Notes: generated by a model not told the origin, from the sequence alone. A DNA stretch of 64,000 bases from Delphinapterus leucas (GCF_002288925.2 NW_022098076.1:82454977-82518976); one strand, 5' to 3'; shown: positions 36,691-47,309, numbered from the stretch's first letter. A program made the numbers and translations.

Positions 36691-38180
36691 TAAAACTACA
36701 TATTCTGTCAAATCTCTTTCTTTCATGGTTTTAGCGATGTGTGTTCTTATCAGCAGAGTATGGGAGGATTCCCTGTACGTAGCCTTTATAACTCTGAGGA
36801 TTTTTTTTTAACTCTTGGACAATCTGATCAATAAGAAAAATTTTTTTCTTTTTTTATTGTTCATTTCTTTGATAACTGTGGGCCAGGAATTTCATGTTGA
36901 TAACTTTTCTTCCTTCATGATTTGTGTCTTCATGTCCTTTTTGTGGGAGGAAGGGATGTGTGTCTTAATTTGGGTTCCCCAGAAGCTGCCTTAAGACCAG
37001 ATTATGAGAATTAATTGATTTTGTTGGTGATCCTGGAAAACACTGGTAGAAGAGTGGGGAATTGAGATGGGGAGAGAAGAAGGTATTTAACTTGTCTGAG
37101 CAGGTTGTCAGCACAGGTACATGGAGTTTAATCCTGTTATGGATCTGAGAAATTCAGGGTTTTGGGAGCTGGGGTAATTACACTCTCCTGTTATCCCTTG
37201 ACTGGGGGTCCTGGGGGAGGCGAATTTCATTCCCTGGAATTTCTGTCCATCACCAGGTGGAACAGAGTAATCTCTGGATGCAGGCGCTTGCCTTTGGAAA
37301 TTGTTCAGATTTCACTCAAATTGTGTTTGTTGAGAGGCTAGAGAAAAACACTAACTGTGTCTACTACAAAATAGCTTATTTTTTTCCTCAACAATAATTC
37401 ATCTGAAATTTATACCTTGGAGGTAAGATTATCTATTGTTTACTTTCAAAACACTCAGACAACTAAGCCAAACTATTTTATAATACTATATTAATTTTAC
37501 ATTGTTTTGAGATAATTTTTAGCTTTTGAATTTCAAAGTGTTTACATATATGGTAGAATAGGTCTTCTCTCATGATAACTTTTTTTCCACAATTGCTGTT
37601 TTCTCTTAGTGCCTAAAGTTACAGATAAAATTTAGAACGATTTTGTTAATATAAAATGTCATTTGAGATTTTGCTTGGCCTCGCTCACTCTAGTATTTGC
37701 CTTACACAAGAATTTGGGAGGCACTTCAATCTTTTTAGTATCTATTCCTTTCATAACCATGGAAGCATATCTTTTTTTAAGATGTCAGTAAAACATTTTC
37801 CTGTGTGTTTATAAGTTTATCCTTGGGCCTTTCCCTGTCATATTTTCATATGAAATTTTCATATTCATATTCGATTTAATCATGAATGGGATCTTTTGGG
37901 TCTTAAGATGAGAGGTAGAAATGTCTTGAGAGGGGCATTGGGAAAAGATGAGGTGAAGGATAGAATGTTGTTTGTCTTAGATATTGGCCCTTAGTGCCAT
38001 GAAGAGGAGAGGGGGAGAGAGAAACTTCCCTCCTCAGTGTGGTTCTGCCTTCTATCCATAGAAAATAAATGAGGGGTGAATGGTCACAGCCAAGGTAACT
38101 CACCACAATAAAGGAAAATTAAATCTAATTAATAAAAATTAATAAAGGTTAATTAATAAAAATCTTCCAATGAGAAGGGC
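36691..38180. other. Unassigned sequence; 36960-37300 may be an old repeat
   Basis: The stretch beginning 'cttaatttgggttccccagaagctg' feels like a mammalian interspersed repeat, but no family could be named. The rest shows nothing. Confidence 0.35.
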
Positions 38181-38181
38181 A

Positions 38182-38262
38182 TTCAGTGACATTCAATTCA
38201 GTTCAGAAAATGTTTATCGGACACCTGGTACATTCCAAGCACTCAGCTGGGAATGGTCTGTG
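38182..38262 (-). mobile_element. L2/MIR-type 3' end fragment, antisense
   Basis: 'ttcagaaaatgtttatcggacacctggtacattccaagcactcagctggg' is a decayed antisense LINE/SINE terminus of the L2/MIR kind. Confidence 0.5.
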
Positions 38263-38652
38263 ATTATTTTTAAACTTCTTTGAAAAAAGAAATAAGCCTT
38301 GTCCCTTTTATCATTGATCAGCACAGATAATGCAAAACTTAAACTTCTCTATACAATATCCCTTAGCAACTCCCTAGCAACCTTCAAATGAGTTAGCTTG
38401 CACCAGTGGGTTCCACGGAACTAAATTTTTAAAAAAACCTTCTTCCTTTTGCCACTAAACCTTTCATTTCAAATGTTTTATAAGAGAAATAAAATAATAT
38501 TTCCCATAAAGGTTTAAATTATTCATTATCAAGTACTCTTTCCCATCATAATATCTAGTATAATATTATGAACAATAAAAGTCTGTTGAATTAAATCTCA
38601 TTAAATATAAAAGGTCTGATAAAATCTAGGAGAAAGAGTGCACTTCTTCTCT
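38263..38652. other. Unassigned A+T-rich sequence
   Basis: Nothing recognised. Confidence 0.45.
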
Positions 38653-39176
38653 TGTGTGGTAGGCACAATCAGGCCCCCTTCCCTCCAAAAGATATTCATG
38701 TCATAAACCCTGGAATCTGTGAGTAGGTATTCTTGCAAGGCAAGGGGAATTATGATTGAAATTAGAATTATGGTTGCTAATCAGCTGACCTTGAGATGGA
38801 GAGTATCCTGGACATTCAGGTGTGCCCAGTGTAATCACAAGGGTCCTTAAATTGGGAACAGGGAAGCAGAAGAGTCAGAACAGAGAGCTGGCACCATGAG
38901 AAAGGCTCAGCTGGGCATTGCTGGGTTTAAGCATGGAAGACGGCCATGAGCCAAGGAATGCAGGCAGCCTCTAGAAACAAAGAAAGCCAAGAAAAGAGAT
39001 CCTCCCCTAAAACCTCCAGAAAGAAACACAGCCCAGCTGACACCTTGATTTTAGCCCAGTGAGATCCATTTTGGATTTCTGGCCTCCAGGATTGTAAGAT
39101 AATACATGTGCATTGTTTTAAGCCACTCAGTTAATGGTAATTTATTACAGCAGCAGTAGGAAACACCTTGCATAAA
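38653..39176 (+). mobile_element. MLT1-type LTR (ERVL-MaLR)
   Basis: Starts 'tgtgtggtaggcacaatcaggcccccttccctccaaaagatattcatgtc' and keeps 'ggtccttaaattgggaa', 'ggaagacggccatgagccaaggaatgcaggcagcctc', 'cagctgacaccttgattttagccca', 'ttctggcctccaggattgtaagataatac' and 'gttttaagccactcagttaatggtaatttattacagcagc'. Better preserved than the copy at 23.8 kb; solo LTR as far as can be seen. Confidence 0.9.
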
Positions 39177-40645
39177 AATAAGTCCTTGTGGTTCACAATA
39201 CAACTTTCTGTCCTTTTCCTCATAGATGGTATTTACCTTTTTTTCTGATTGTCCCATTTGATTAATTGAAGATTTGGGTGCCTGAATAAACCCCTGTCCT
39301 CTACCTGAGAAGTTCTAACAATCATTTTTATGAACCATCTACTACAATAGCCTTGAACTCCATTTATGTGGTTTTCTTTCTTCGCCTCTGCTTCAGCCAA
39401 TAAAAACAAAACCAAATATAACGAACAAAACAAAAACAGCCTGGCATTTTTCATTACCTTCCATGTCACAGATATTAACTGTCAATATTTTTCACACTCT
39501 GACCATGACCTCCTATCCTTCTAAATGGCTAATGACCACTTTCCCACTCTTTAATCTACAGGTGTGCTGGTACCCTGCTTCCCAATTTGTCAAGCTTGCC
39601 AATATCTGTGACATAAATACTCCCACCAGAGCTTTTATTCAAGCTACCAACTTGAGGTCATTGAAACCGAGTTAAAAAGAAAGGTGCACAACCAATTCTT
39701 GTGAGCCCCTTAGGGTCTAGCCTGTCACTGTGCTAATCCTATTTTCCCTCTCTGAAAAATCCTATTTATGGCCTTTCTCTTCTGTTTTCCTGTCTTAACC
39801 TCCTGTGTGATGACATGAATTTACTTTCTTAGAAGCTTTATCAGCAACTTACACTCAACAATATCTCAACTCTGGAATCCCTACAACAATCTACCCTTTG
39901 TCTCCAATCTGGGTTTCTGAGAATTGTGTAAAAAAGGACCCAACTGGTTGGACTGGTACCTCTAGAAATGTATAGAATCCCCTTGTTTTTGGATCCTCAA
40001 TGCTGCTGATCCACATTCTGGCTTTACCATTGCTGACTCTTCATTTAATGGCCTTTAAGAACCTTAATGGCTCTCCTCAAGCCCACTATCCTGTCCCACC
40101 ACCATACAAGCTTTGAAAACCTTGGCATTGGTATTGACAAGGAAATGAAGACCTTTGGGGAAATCAATCTGTCTCATGTTCTGACCTCCTCAACATTTCT
40201 TCTTCACTCATCTTCATTTCAGTGTCTAACCTCCAATTACAGGTGGTCTTTTTCATCCTGTTTGATGCCAGCTCTTTCACTTTCACTTATTTTCTCAGCA
40301 CTCCCATCTCTGGGAACTTCCTTCATCAGTGTAATTCTCTCTACTGCCATAACTGCAGATTCATCCTTGCAGATTGAATCTCTTCTTTTAGTGCTAAACA
40401 TTTTCTGGTCATGTCCAATTCTAAAAAAAAAAAAAAACTTTTAAATTGGCATCTTTTTTGCTGTTATCATGTCTTTCATGTAGGTTTCTAGAGAGAGTCA
40501 TCTACACATGGCAGAGCCTTTTATTTTCTGGTTCATTTGTTTTTCTCCCATTCTTCATTTTCATTCACTTCTCAGATCTTACACCATCCTTCCTACCCTC
40601 ATCTGCAACACACATACACACACGCACACACTCATTAAACTTCAC
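39177..40645. other. Unassigned, pyrimidine-rich on plus from 39.5 kb
   Basis: A 125-codon plus frame (40067-40444) ends in a Lys run made by an A14 tract (40424-40437) and has no domain. The C/T-rich text recalls old LINE ORF sequence but could not be placed. A CA-rich microsatellite lies at 40607-40632. Confidence 0.35.
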
Positions 40646-40647
40646 AT

Positions 40648-40732
40648 ATAGCTGATTCATTTCATTGTACAGTAGAAACTAACACAACATTCTAAAGCAA
40701 CTATACTCCAATTAGAAAAAAAAAAAAGCTTC
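40648..40732 (+). mobile_element. Very short L1 3' tail
   Basis: 'tagctgattcatttcattgtacagtagaaactaacacaacattctaaagc' followed by 'ctatactccaatta' and A12: the last 80 bases of a cetartiodactyl L1. No TSD was identified. Confidence 0.85.
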
Positions 40733-40821
40733 TATGATTTCTATGAAGTGTTACTTTATCTTCTTTCCTCCTTCTGTGGTCCTTTTCCTCTATCCATTTA
40801 TCCATTTTTAAAGGTGGTCAT

Positions 40822-41518
40822 TGCTGGATATGTGACTCACAAACTGGAGAACAATTATACCACAGAAGTCCACCCACTGAAGTGAAGGTTCTGAGCCCCA
40901 CGTCAGGCTTCCCAAACCGGGGGTCCAGCAATGGGAAGAGGAATTCCAGAGAATCAGACTTTGAAGGCTAGCAGGATTTGGCTGCAGGACTTTGACAGGA
41001 CTGGGGGGAACAGAGACTCCATTCTTGGAGGGCACACACAAAGTAGTGTGCATATCAGGACCCAGGGGAAGGAGCAGAGACCCCATAGGAGACTGAACTA
41101 GACCTACCTGCTAGTGTTGAAAGGTCTCATGCAGAGGCCAGGGTGGCTGTGGCTTACTGTGGGAACAAGGACACTGGCAGCAGAAGTTCAGGGAAGTACT
41201 CCTTGGCATGAGCCCTCCCAGAGTCAGTGTTTGCCCCACCAAAGAGCCTGTAGCCTCCAGTGCTGGGTTGCCTCAGGCCAAATAACCAACAGGGAGGGAA
41301 CTCAGCCCCATCCATCAGCAGACAAGTGGATTAAAGTTTTACTGAGCTCTGCCCACCGGGGCAACACTCAGCTCTACTCACCACCAGTCCCTCCCATCAG
41401 GAAGCTTGCACAAGCCTCTTAGATACCCCATTGACCAGAGGGCAGACAGCAGAAGCAAGAAGAACTAAAATCCTGCAACCTGTAGAATGAAAAACACATT
41501 TACAGAAAGATAGACAAA
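40822..41518 (+). promoter_or_regulatory. L1 5' UTR (second promoter type in the window)
   Basis: G+C-richer leader preceding ORF1, with blocks such as 'tcatgcagaggccagggtggctgtggctta', 'gcatgagccctcccagagtc', 'cactcagctctactcaccacc' and 'agagggcagacagcag' known from Laurasiatherian L1s. It shares nothing obvious with the 5' UTR at 1-340. Whether 40822 is the true start or a truncation is not known. Confidence 0.7.
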
Positions 41519-42055
41519 ATGAAAAGGCAGAGGACTATGTACCAGATGAAGGAACAAGATAAAACCTCACAAAAACAATTAAATGAAGTGGAGATAGGCA
41601 ACCTTCCAGAAAAAGAATTCAGAATCATGATAGTGAAGATGATCCAGAACCTTGGAAAAAGAATGGAGGCAAAGATTGATAAGATGCAAGAAATACTTAA
41701 CAAAGACCTAGAAGAATTAAAGAAAAAACACCTAGAAAAGTTAAAGCACAAACAAACAGAGATGAACAATACAATAACGGAAATGAAAAATACACTAGAA
41801 GGAACCAACAGCAGAATAACATACAAAGGAACTCCCATAAGGTTAACAGCTAATTTCTCAGCAGAAAATCTACAAACCAGAAGGGAATGACATGATATAT
41901 TTAAAGTGATGAAAGGGAAGAACCTACAACAAAGATTACTCCACCTGGCAAGGATCTCATTCAGATTCGACAGAGAAATCAAAAGCTTTACAGACAAGCA
42001 AAAGCTAAGAGAATTCAGCACCACCAAACCAGCTCTACAACAGATGCTAAAGTAA
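41519..42055 (+). pseudogene. L1 ORF1 (RNA-binding protein) with internal in-frame deletion
   Basis: Starts at ATG 41519. Codons 1 to about 100 are the N-terminal region and coiled coil (NLPEKEFRIMIVKMIQNLGK, then heptad-like E/K/M-rich sequence). They jump without loss of frame to the C-terminal domain (residues from TYKGTPIRLTANFSAENLQ on). The RRM region between them is missing, so 178 codons remain where about 330 are usual. A TGA at 41888-41890 replaces the Trp codon that normally follows the RRE motif; the frame then continues to TAA at 42053-42055. Known role: trimeric RNA chaperone of the L1 RNP in the cytoplasm. Confidence 0.9.
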
Positions 42056-42122
42056 TTTCTCTAAGTGGGAAACACAAGAGAAGAGACTGACCTATGCAAA
42101 AAACCTCAAAACAATTAAGAAA

Positions 42123-42935
42123 ATGAAAATAATAAAATACATATCGATAATTACCTTAAACGTGAATGGATTAAATGCTCCAACCAAAAGACACAGGCTC
42201 GCTGGATGGATACAAAAACAAGACCTGTATATATGCTGTCTACAAGAGGCCCACTTCAGACCTATGGACACATACAGACTGAAAATGAGGGGACAGAAAA
42301 AGATATTCCATGCAAATGGAAATCAAAAGAAAGCTGGAGTAGCAATACTCATATCAGATAAAATAGACTTTAAAATAAAGAATGTTACAAGAGACAGGGA
42401 AAGACACTACATAATGATCAAGGGATCAATCCAAGAAGGTATAACAATTATAAATATATATGCACCCAACACAGGAGCACCTCAATACATAAGGAAAATG
42501 CTAACAGCTATAAAAGAGGAAATTGACAGTAACACAAAAATAGTGGGAGACTTTAACACCTCACTAACACCAATGGACAGATCATTCAGACTGAAAATTA
42601 ATAAGGAAACACAAGCTTTAAATGACACAATAGACCAGATAGATTTAATTGATATTTATAGGACATTCCATCCCCAAACAGCAGATTACACTTTCTTCTC
42701 AAGTGCACACAGAACATTCCCCAGGATAGCTCACATTTTGGGTCACAAATCAAGCCTTAGTAAATTTAAGAAAATTGAAATCACATCAAGCATCTTTTCT
42801 GACCACAGCACTATGAGATTAGACATAAATTACAGGGGAAAAAATGTAAAAAACACAAACTCATGGAGGCTAAACAATACATTACTAAATAACCAAGATG
42901 TCACTGAAGGAATCAAAGAGAGAATCAACATTTAG
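42123..42935 (+). pseudogene. L1 ORF2 endonuclease domain (APE-like), open for 270 codons
   Basis: Longest clean LINE frame here. Catalytic positions of the APE-type nuclease are visible: Asn in LNVNGLNAP, Glu in LQEAHF (this replaces the usual QETH context but keeps Glu), Asp and Asn in GDFNT, and Asp-His in SDHS near residue 230. The endonuclease nicks target DNA at TTTT/A-like sites to start target-primed reverse transcription. The frame stops at 42935 where the internal deletion joins it to RT sequence in another frame, so no complete ORF2 protein is possible. Confidence 0.9.
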
Positions 42936-42949
42936 AGATGAGCTAACAC

Positions 42950-43338
42950 CCATTCTTCTCTAACTCCTCCAAAAAAATTGCAGAGGAAGGAACACTCCCA
43001 AACTCATTACACGAAGCCACCATCATCCTGATACCAAAACCAGACAGAGATATTACAAAAAAAGAAAATTACAGACCAATATCACTGATGAATATAGATG
43101 CAAAAATCCTCAACAAAATACTAGCAAACAGAATCCAACAACACATTAAAAGGATCATACAACATGATCAAGTGGGATTTATCCCAGGGATGTAAGGATT
43201 CTTCAATATACGCAAATCAATCAATGTGGTACGCCATGATAACAAACTGAAGAATAAAAACCATACGATCATCTCAAAAGATGCAGAAAAAGCTTTCGAT
43301 AAAATTCAACACATATTTATGATAAAAACTCTCCAGAA
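42950..43338 (+). pseudogene. L1 ORF2 reverse transcriptase, N-terminal part
   Basis: Encodes the RT start (ELTPILL, then [37 protein letters not shown]). Stops lie near 42976 and 43192, with a frameshift in an A7 run near 42972. The motif-A block DAEKAFD (43279-43299) keeps its catalytic Asp. It ends at the 14-bp TSD of the small L1 insertion. Confidence 0.85.
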
Positions 43339-43486
43339 GGGAGTGTGGAAGGGAGACACAAGAGGGAGGGGATGTGGGGATATATGTATATGTATAGCTA
43401 ACTCACTTTGTTACACAGCAGAAACTAACACACCATTGTAAAGCAATTATACTCCAATAAAGATGTTAAAATAAAACTCTCCAGAA
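43325..43486 (+). mobile_element. 134-bp L1 3' tail inserted into the L1 RT, with TSDs
   Basis: Insert 43339-43472: 'gggagacacaagagggagggg', a TATATGTATA stretch, 'cagcagaaactaacacaccattgtaaagc' and 'actccaataaagatgttaaa', the very end of a different, probably younger, L1. It is flanked by AAAACTCTCCAGAA at 43325-43338 and 43473-43486 (14 bp, perfect). Removing one TSD copy plus insert joins host sequence directly. Confidence 0.95.
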
Positions 43487-44141
43487 AGTGGGCATAGAGG
43501 GAAACTACCTCAACAAAATAAAGGCCATATACAACAAACCCACAGCAAACATTATTCTCAAAAGTGAAAAACTGAAAGCGTTTCATATAAGATCAGTAAC
43601 AAGACAAGGATGTCCACTCTCACCACTATTATTCAACATAGTTTTGGAAGTCCTAGCCACGGCAATCAGAGAAGAAAAAGAAATAAAAGGAATACAAATT
43701 GGAAAAGAAGAAGTAAAAGAGTCATTGTTTGCACATGACATGATACTATACATAGATAATCCTAAAGATGCCACCAGAAAACTGCTAGAGCTAATCAATG
43801 AATTTGGTAAAGTTGCAGGATGCAGAATTAATGCGCAGAAATCTCTGGCATTCCTATACACAAACAACGAAAAATCAGAAAGAGAAATTAAGGAAATAAT
43901 CCCATTCATCACTGCAAAAAAAAGAATAAAATACCTAGGAATAAACCTACCTAATGAGGTAAAAGACCTGTACTCAGAAAACTACAAGACACTGATGAAT
44001 GAAATCAAAGATGACACAAACAGGCGGAGAGATATACCATGTTCTTGGATTGGAAGACTCAATACTGTGAAAATGACTATACTACCCAAAGCAATCTACA
44101 GATTCAATGCAATACTTATCAAATTACCAATAGCATTTTTT
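43473..44141 (+). pseudogene. L1 ORF2 reverse transcriptase, catalytic part
   Basis: Open frame with [20 protein letters not shown] (motif B) and [12 protein letters not shown], in which the FADD catalytic motif reads FAHD: the first Asp is His (codon at about 43736-43738). Thumb sequence follows ([52 protein letters not shown]). Loss of the metal-binding Asp alone would abolish activity. The frame continues into the SINE. Confidence 0.9.
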
Positions 44142-44366
44142 TTTTTTTTTTTTTTTTTGCGGTACGTGGGCCTCTCACTGTTGTGGCCTTTCCCGTTGTG
44201 GAGCACAGGCTCCGGACGCGCAGGTTCAGCGGCCATGGCTCACCGGGTCCAGCTGCTCCGCGGCATGTGGGATCCTTCCGGACCAGGGCACGAACCCACG
44301 TCCCCTGCATTGGCAGGCGGACTCTCAACCACTGCACCACCAGGGAAGTCCCCAATGGCATTTTTT
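44127..44366 (-). mobile_element. CHR-type SINE inserted into L1 ORF2, with TSDs
   Basis: Insert about 44142-44351, antisense, short CHR form. It has a T tract at 44136-44158, a B-box-like GGTTCGTGCC (minus strand of 44288-44297, decayed) and a minus-strand start GGGGACTTCCCTGGTGGTGCA. TSDs are CCAATAGCATTTTTT (44127-44141) and CCAATGGCATTTTTT (44352-44366), one mismatch. SINE plus one TSD is 225 bases, so the L1 frame is kept. Confidence 0.95.
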
Positions 44367-45712
44367 ACAGAACTAGAACAAAAAATCTTAAAATTTGTAT
44401 GGAGACACAAAAGACCCTGAATATCCAAAGCAACCTCGAGAGAAAAAAATGGAGTTGGAAGGATCAAACTCCCTGACTTCAGACTATACTACAAAGCTAC
44501 AGTCATGACGACAGTATGGTACTGGCACAAAAACAGAAATATATATCAATGGAACAGCATAGAAAACCCAGAGAAAAACCCATGGACCTGTGGTCAACTA
44601 ATCTATGACAAAGGAGTCAAGGATATACAATGGAGAAAAGACAGTCTCTTCAATAAGTGGTACTGAGAAAACTGGACAGCTACATGTAAATGAATGAAAT
44701 TAAAACACTCCCTACCACCATATACAAAAATAAACTCAGAATGGATTAAAGACCTAAATGTAAGACCAGACACCCTAAAACTCTTAGAGGAAAACAGAGG
44801 AAGAACACTCTCTGACATAAATCACAGCAAGATCCTTTTTGACCCACTTCCTAGAGTAATGGAAATAAAAACAAAAATAAACAAATGAGATCTAATGAAA
44901 CTTCAAAGCTTTTGCACAGCAAAGGAAGCCATAAACAAGACCAAAAGACAACCCTCAGAATGGGAGAAAATATTTGTAAATGAATCAACTGACAAAGGAT
45001 TAATCTCTAAAATATATAAACAGCTCATGCAGCTCAATATTAAAAAAACAAACAACCCAATCAAAAAATGGGCAGAAAGCCTAAATAGGCATTTCTCCAA
45101 AGAAGACATACAGATGGCCAAGAGGCACATGAAAAGATGCTCAACATCACTAATTATTAGAGAAATGCAAATCAAAACTACCATGAGGTATCACCTCACA
45201 CAAGTTAGAATGGGCATCATCAGAAAATCTACAAACAACAAATGCTGGAGAGGGTGTGGAGAAAAGGAACCCTCTTGCACTGTTGGTGGGAATGTGAATT
45301 GATACAGCCACTATGGAGAACAGTATGGAGGTTCCTTAAAAAACTAAAAATAGAAATACTGTATGACCCAACAATCCCACTACTGGGCATTTACCCAGAG
45401 AAAACTATAATTCAGAAATACACATGCACCCCAATGTTCATTGCAGCACTATTTACAATAGCCAGGTCATGGAAACAACCTAAATGCCCACCGACAGATG
45501 AATGGATAAAGAAGATGTGGTACATATACACAATGGAATATTACTCAGCCATAAAAAGGAACAAAATTGGGTCATTTGTAGAGACGTGGATGGACCTAGA
45601 GACTGTCATACAGAGTGAAGTCAGAAAGAGAAAAACAAATATTGTATATCAATTCATATATGTGGAATCTAGAAAAATGGTACCGATGAACCAGTTTGTA
45701 AGGCAGAAATAG
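44352..45712 (+). pseudogene. L1 ORF2 C-terminal region, broken
   Basis: From [16 protein letters not shown] (still in frame with the RT through the SINE) to the end of ORF2. Frame changes occur near 44420, 44640-44690, 44890 and 45265. The segments [49 protein letters not shown] and WIKKMWYIYTMEYYSAIK identify it. The C-terminal cysteine motif (CX3CX7HX4C in intact L1) is split by a frameshift: CWRGCGE is read in one frame and LLHCWWEC in the next. Confidence 0.9.
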
Positions 45713-45935
45713 AGACACAGATGTAGAGAACAAACGTATGGACACCAAGGGGGGAAAGTGGCAGGGGGAGGGGTGGTGGTGGGATGAATTGGGAGATTGG
45801 GATTGACATGTATACACTAATATGTATAAAATAGATAACTAATAAGAACCTGCTGTACAAAAAATAAAATAAAATTCAAAAAAAAGATACGATAAAAAAA
45901 GAAAAAATATGAAATAAAAAAATAAAGGTGGTCAT

Positions 45936-46058
45936 ATTAGTAAATACCTCTCTCCTTATTATAATACTCTTCTGGGCAATATTATCCACTTGTATGGTTT
46001 TAACTATTTTTTAATGAGAATGATGCCTAAATACATATCTCCACCCCCATCTTTTCCA
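45936..46058. other. Short unassigned spacer
   Basis: Nothing recognised between the L1 TSD and the L2. Confidence 0.5.
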
Positions 46059-46875
46059 CTTTTTACATGAATACTACATGAGAATCTCCAATCTAAAGGA
46101 TCAAAACTAAATTCAGTTTCTTTCTCCCCAAACGTATTTGCCTTTCTGTATTATCTATCTCACCTAAGAAAACCAGTATCCATTCAGGTAGGAAGCTTGG
46201 AAGTTGGCTTTGAGTCCTTCCTCTCCCCTTTAGTATTCCCATGCCCAGTCAATCATGAAGCCTTAAAAGTTTCTGGAATCTATGAGTTTTACCCCTTATT
46301 CAGACAAATTATTTTCATTAGAATTATTGCAGAGCTTCCTCACTGATCCCTGCTTTCCCACAAATCCTGCCTCCATACTACTAGTCGGGTGTTCTGGCTA
46401 AAATAGAAATCTTATGATGTTACATCCTTGTTAAAAATGCTTAGTGACTCTGCATGGCCTACATGGTGAAGTATGAGCTTTGTTCACATCAGAAGGACTC
46501 ACCCTGACCTGGTCTCTGTTTGCTTTTCCTCTGCCACAACTTACCTCAGACACAGTGAGCTAGCAACCTTGAATTTCAGCAAGCCCCCATTCACACCATG
46601 CTAATCAACACTGATGCAAACTTCTTCCTCTACCTGGAGTCCCTTACCCCTTATTTATCCAACTTGAAACCTACCTGGACACCCCCATTCCCCATGGGCT
46701 CACTGGGCTTCCTCTGTACTGTGAGCTACTCATTCCATTGTTTTGAAATCCTTTATTTACCTTTTTGCCTTATAGAATTTAGCTCTCCCATAGCAAGGAG
46801 GATGTCATATTAATAATGAAGCAGTCCACACAGAGCTTGGCACACAGTTTACACTCAGTAAATGTTGGTTGTACT
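46059..46875 (+). mobile_element. Long L2 LINE copy, about 0.8 kb
   Basis: Runs from the ORF2 end ('aaggatcaaaactaaattcag', 'ggctttgagtccttcctctcccc', 'cagtcaatcatgaagcc') through 'gactcaccctgacctggtctc', 'ttcttcctctacctggagtccc' and 'aacttgaaacctacctgg' to 'cttggcacacagtttacactcagtaaatgttgg'. All frames decayed. Confidence 0.8.
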
Positions 46876-47290
46876 TGATGTAAGGCTATTAAAATGTGAT
46901 AAACATCATTAAACTCTCTCTCCAACACCACCCAGCACAGAATGCTTAATGAATGTTGCACAGTTAATAGTTGTGTTGAGTGAAATCATTATTCCTGTGG
47001 CTTCTAATACATCAAAAAGAAATAAAAGAAAATTATGGAAGGAAAGAAGCAAAGATCTGCAATAAGCTGTCTAATTGATTTTCTCCTTAAACTAGAAATT
47101 CTACTGGAGAAAGGGTCAAGATCGGGGGAATGTGACATAGAAGATGAGAGAAGGACACTGAGGACTCATTCTAACACCGTTTTGTCCAAGGCTGGTCTTT
47201 CGCGTGACCCGGTGGCGACCAAATGCTCTAAGCAGTAACTTGCTATTAATCAGTGAGGCCTGGACCAAGATCCGTTGCTGTTTCTTCCCT

Positions 47291-47309
47291 CCGCCAGCAG
47301 AGGGTGTGA
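47291..47309 (+). promoter_or_regulatory. Candidate CTCF-binding motif
   Basis: CCGCCAGCAGAGGGTGTGA fits the CTCF core CCASCAGRGGGCG, with the CpG C changed to T. Only a motif match. Confidence 0.45.

Larger units (their letters stand above)
40809..45935 (+). mobile_element. 5.1-kb L1 LINE with 13-bp TSDs, internally deleted and nested
   Basis: Body 40822-45922 between perfect TAAAGGTGGTCAT copies (40809-40821, 45923-45935). Order: 5' UTR-type sequence to 41518, ORF1 (41519-42055), ORF2 endonuclease (42123-42935), reverse transcriptase (42950-44141), ORF2 C-terminal part (44352-45712), 3' UTR and an A-rich tail from about 45856. ORF1 lacks its middle and ORF2 lacks the segment between endonuclease and RT, which explains the length below the usual 6 kb or more. 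Two later insertions lie inside it (43339-43472 and 44142-44351). Stops, frameshifts and a lost RT catalytic residue show it is dead. Confidence 0.95.

Noticed and set aside
40067..40444. 125-codon frame as a possible small secreted protein
   Set aside because: Ends in lysines from an A run; pyrimidine-rich low-information sequence without signal-peptide logic or domain.
41500..42027. 175-codon minus frame
   Set aside because: Shadow of L1 ORF1 on the opposite strand.
43583..43912. 109-codon minus frame
   Set aside because: Shadow of L1 reverse transcriptase.
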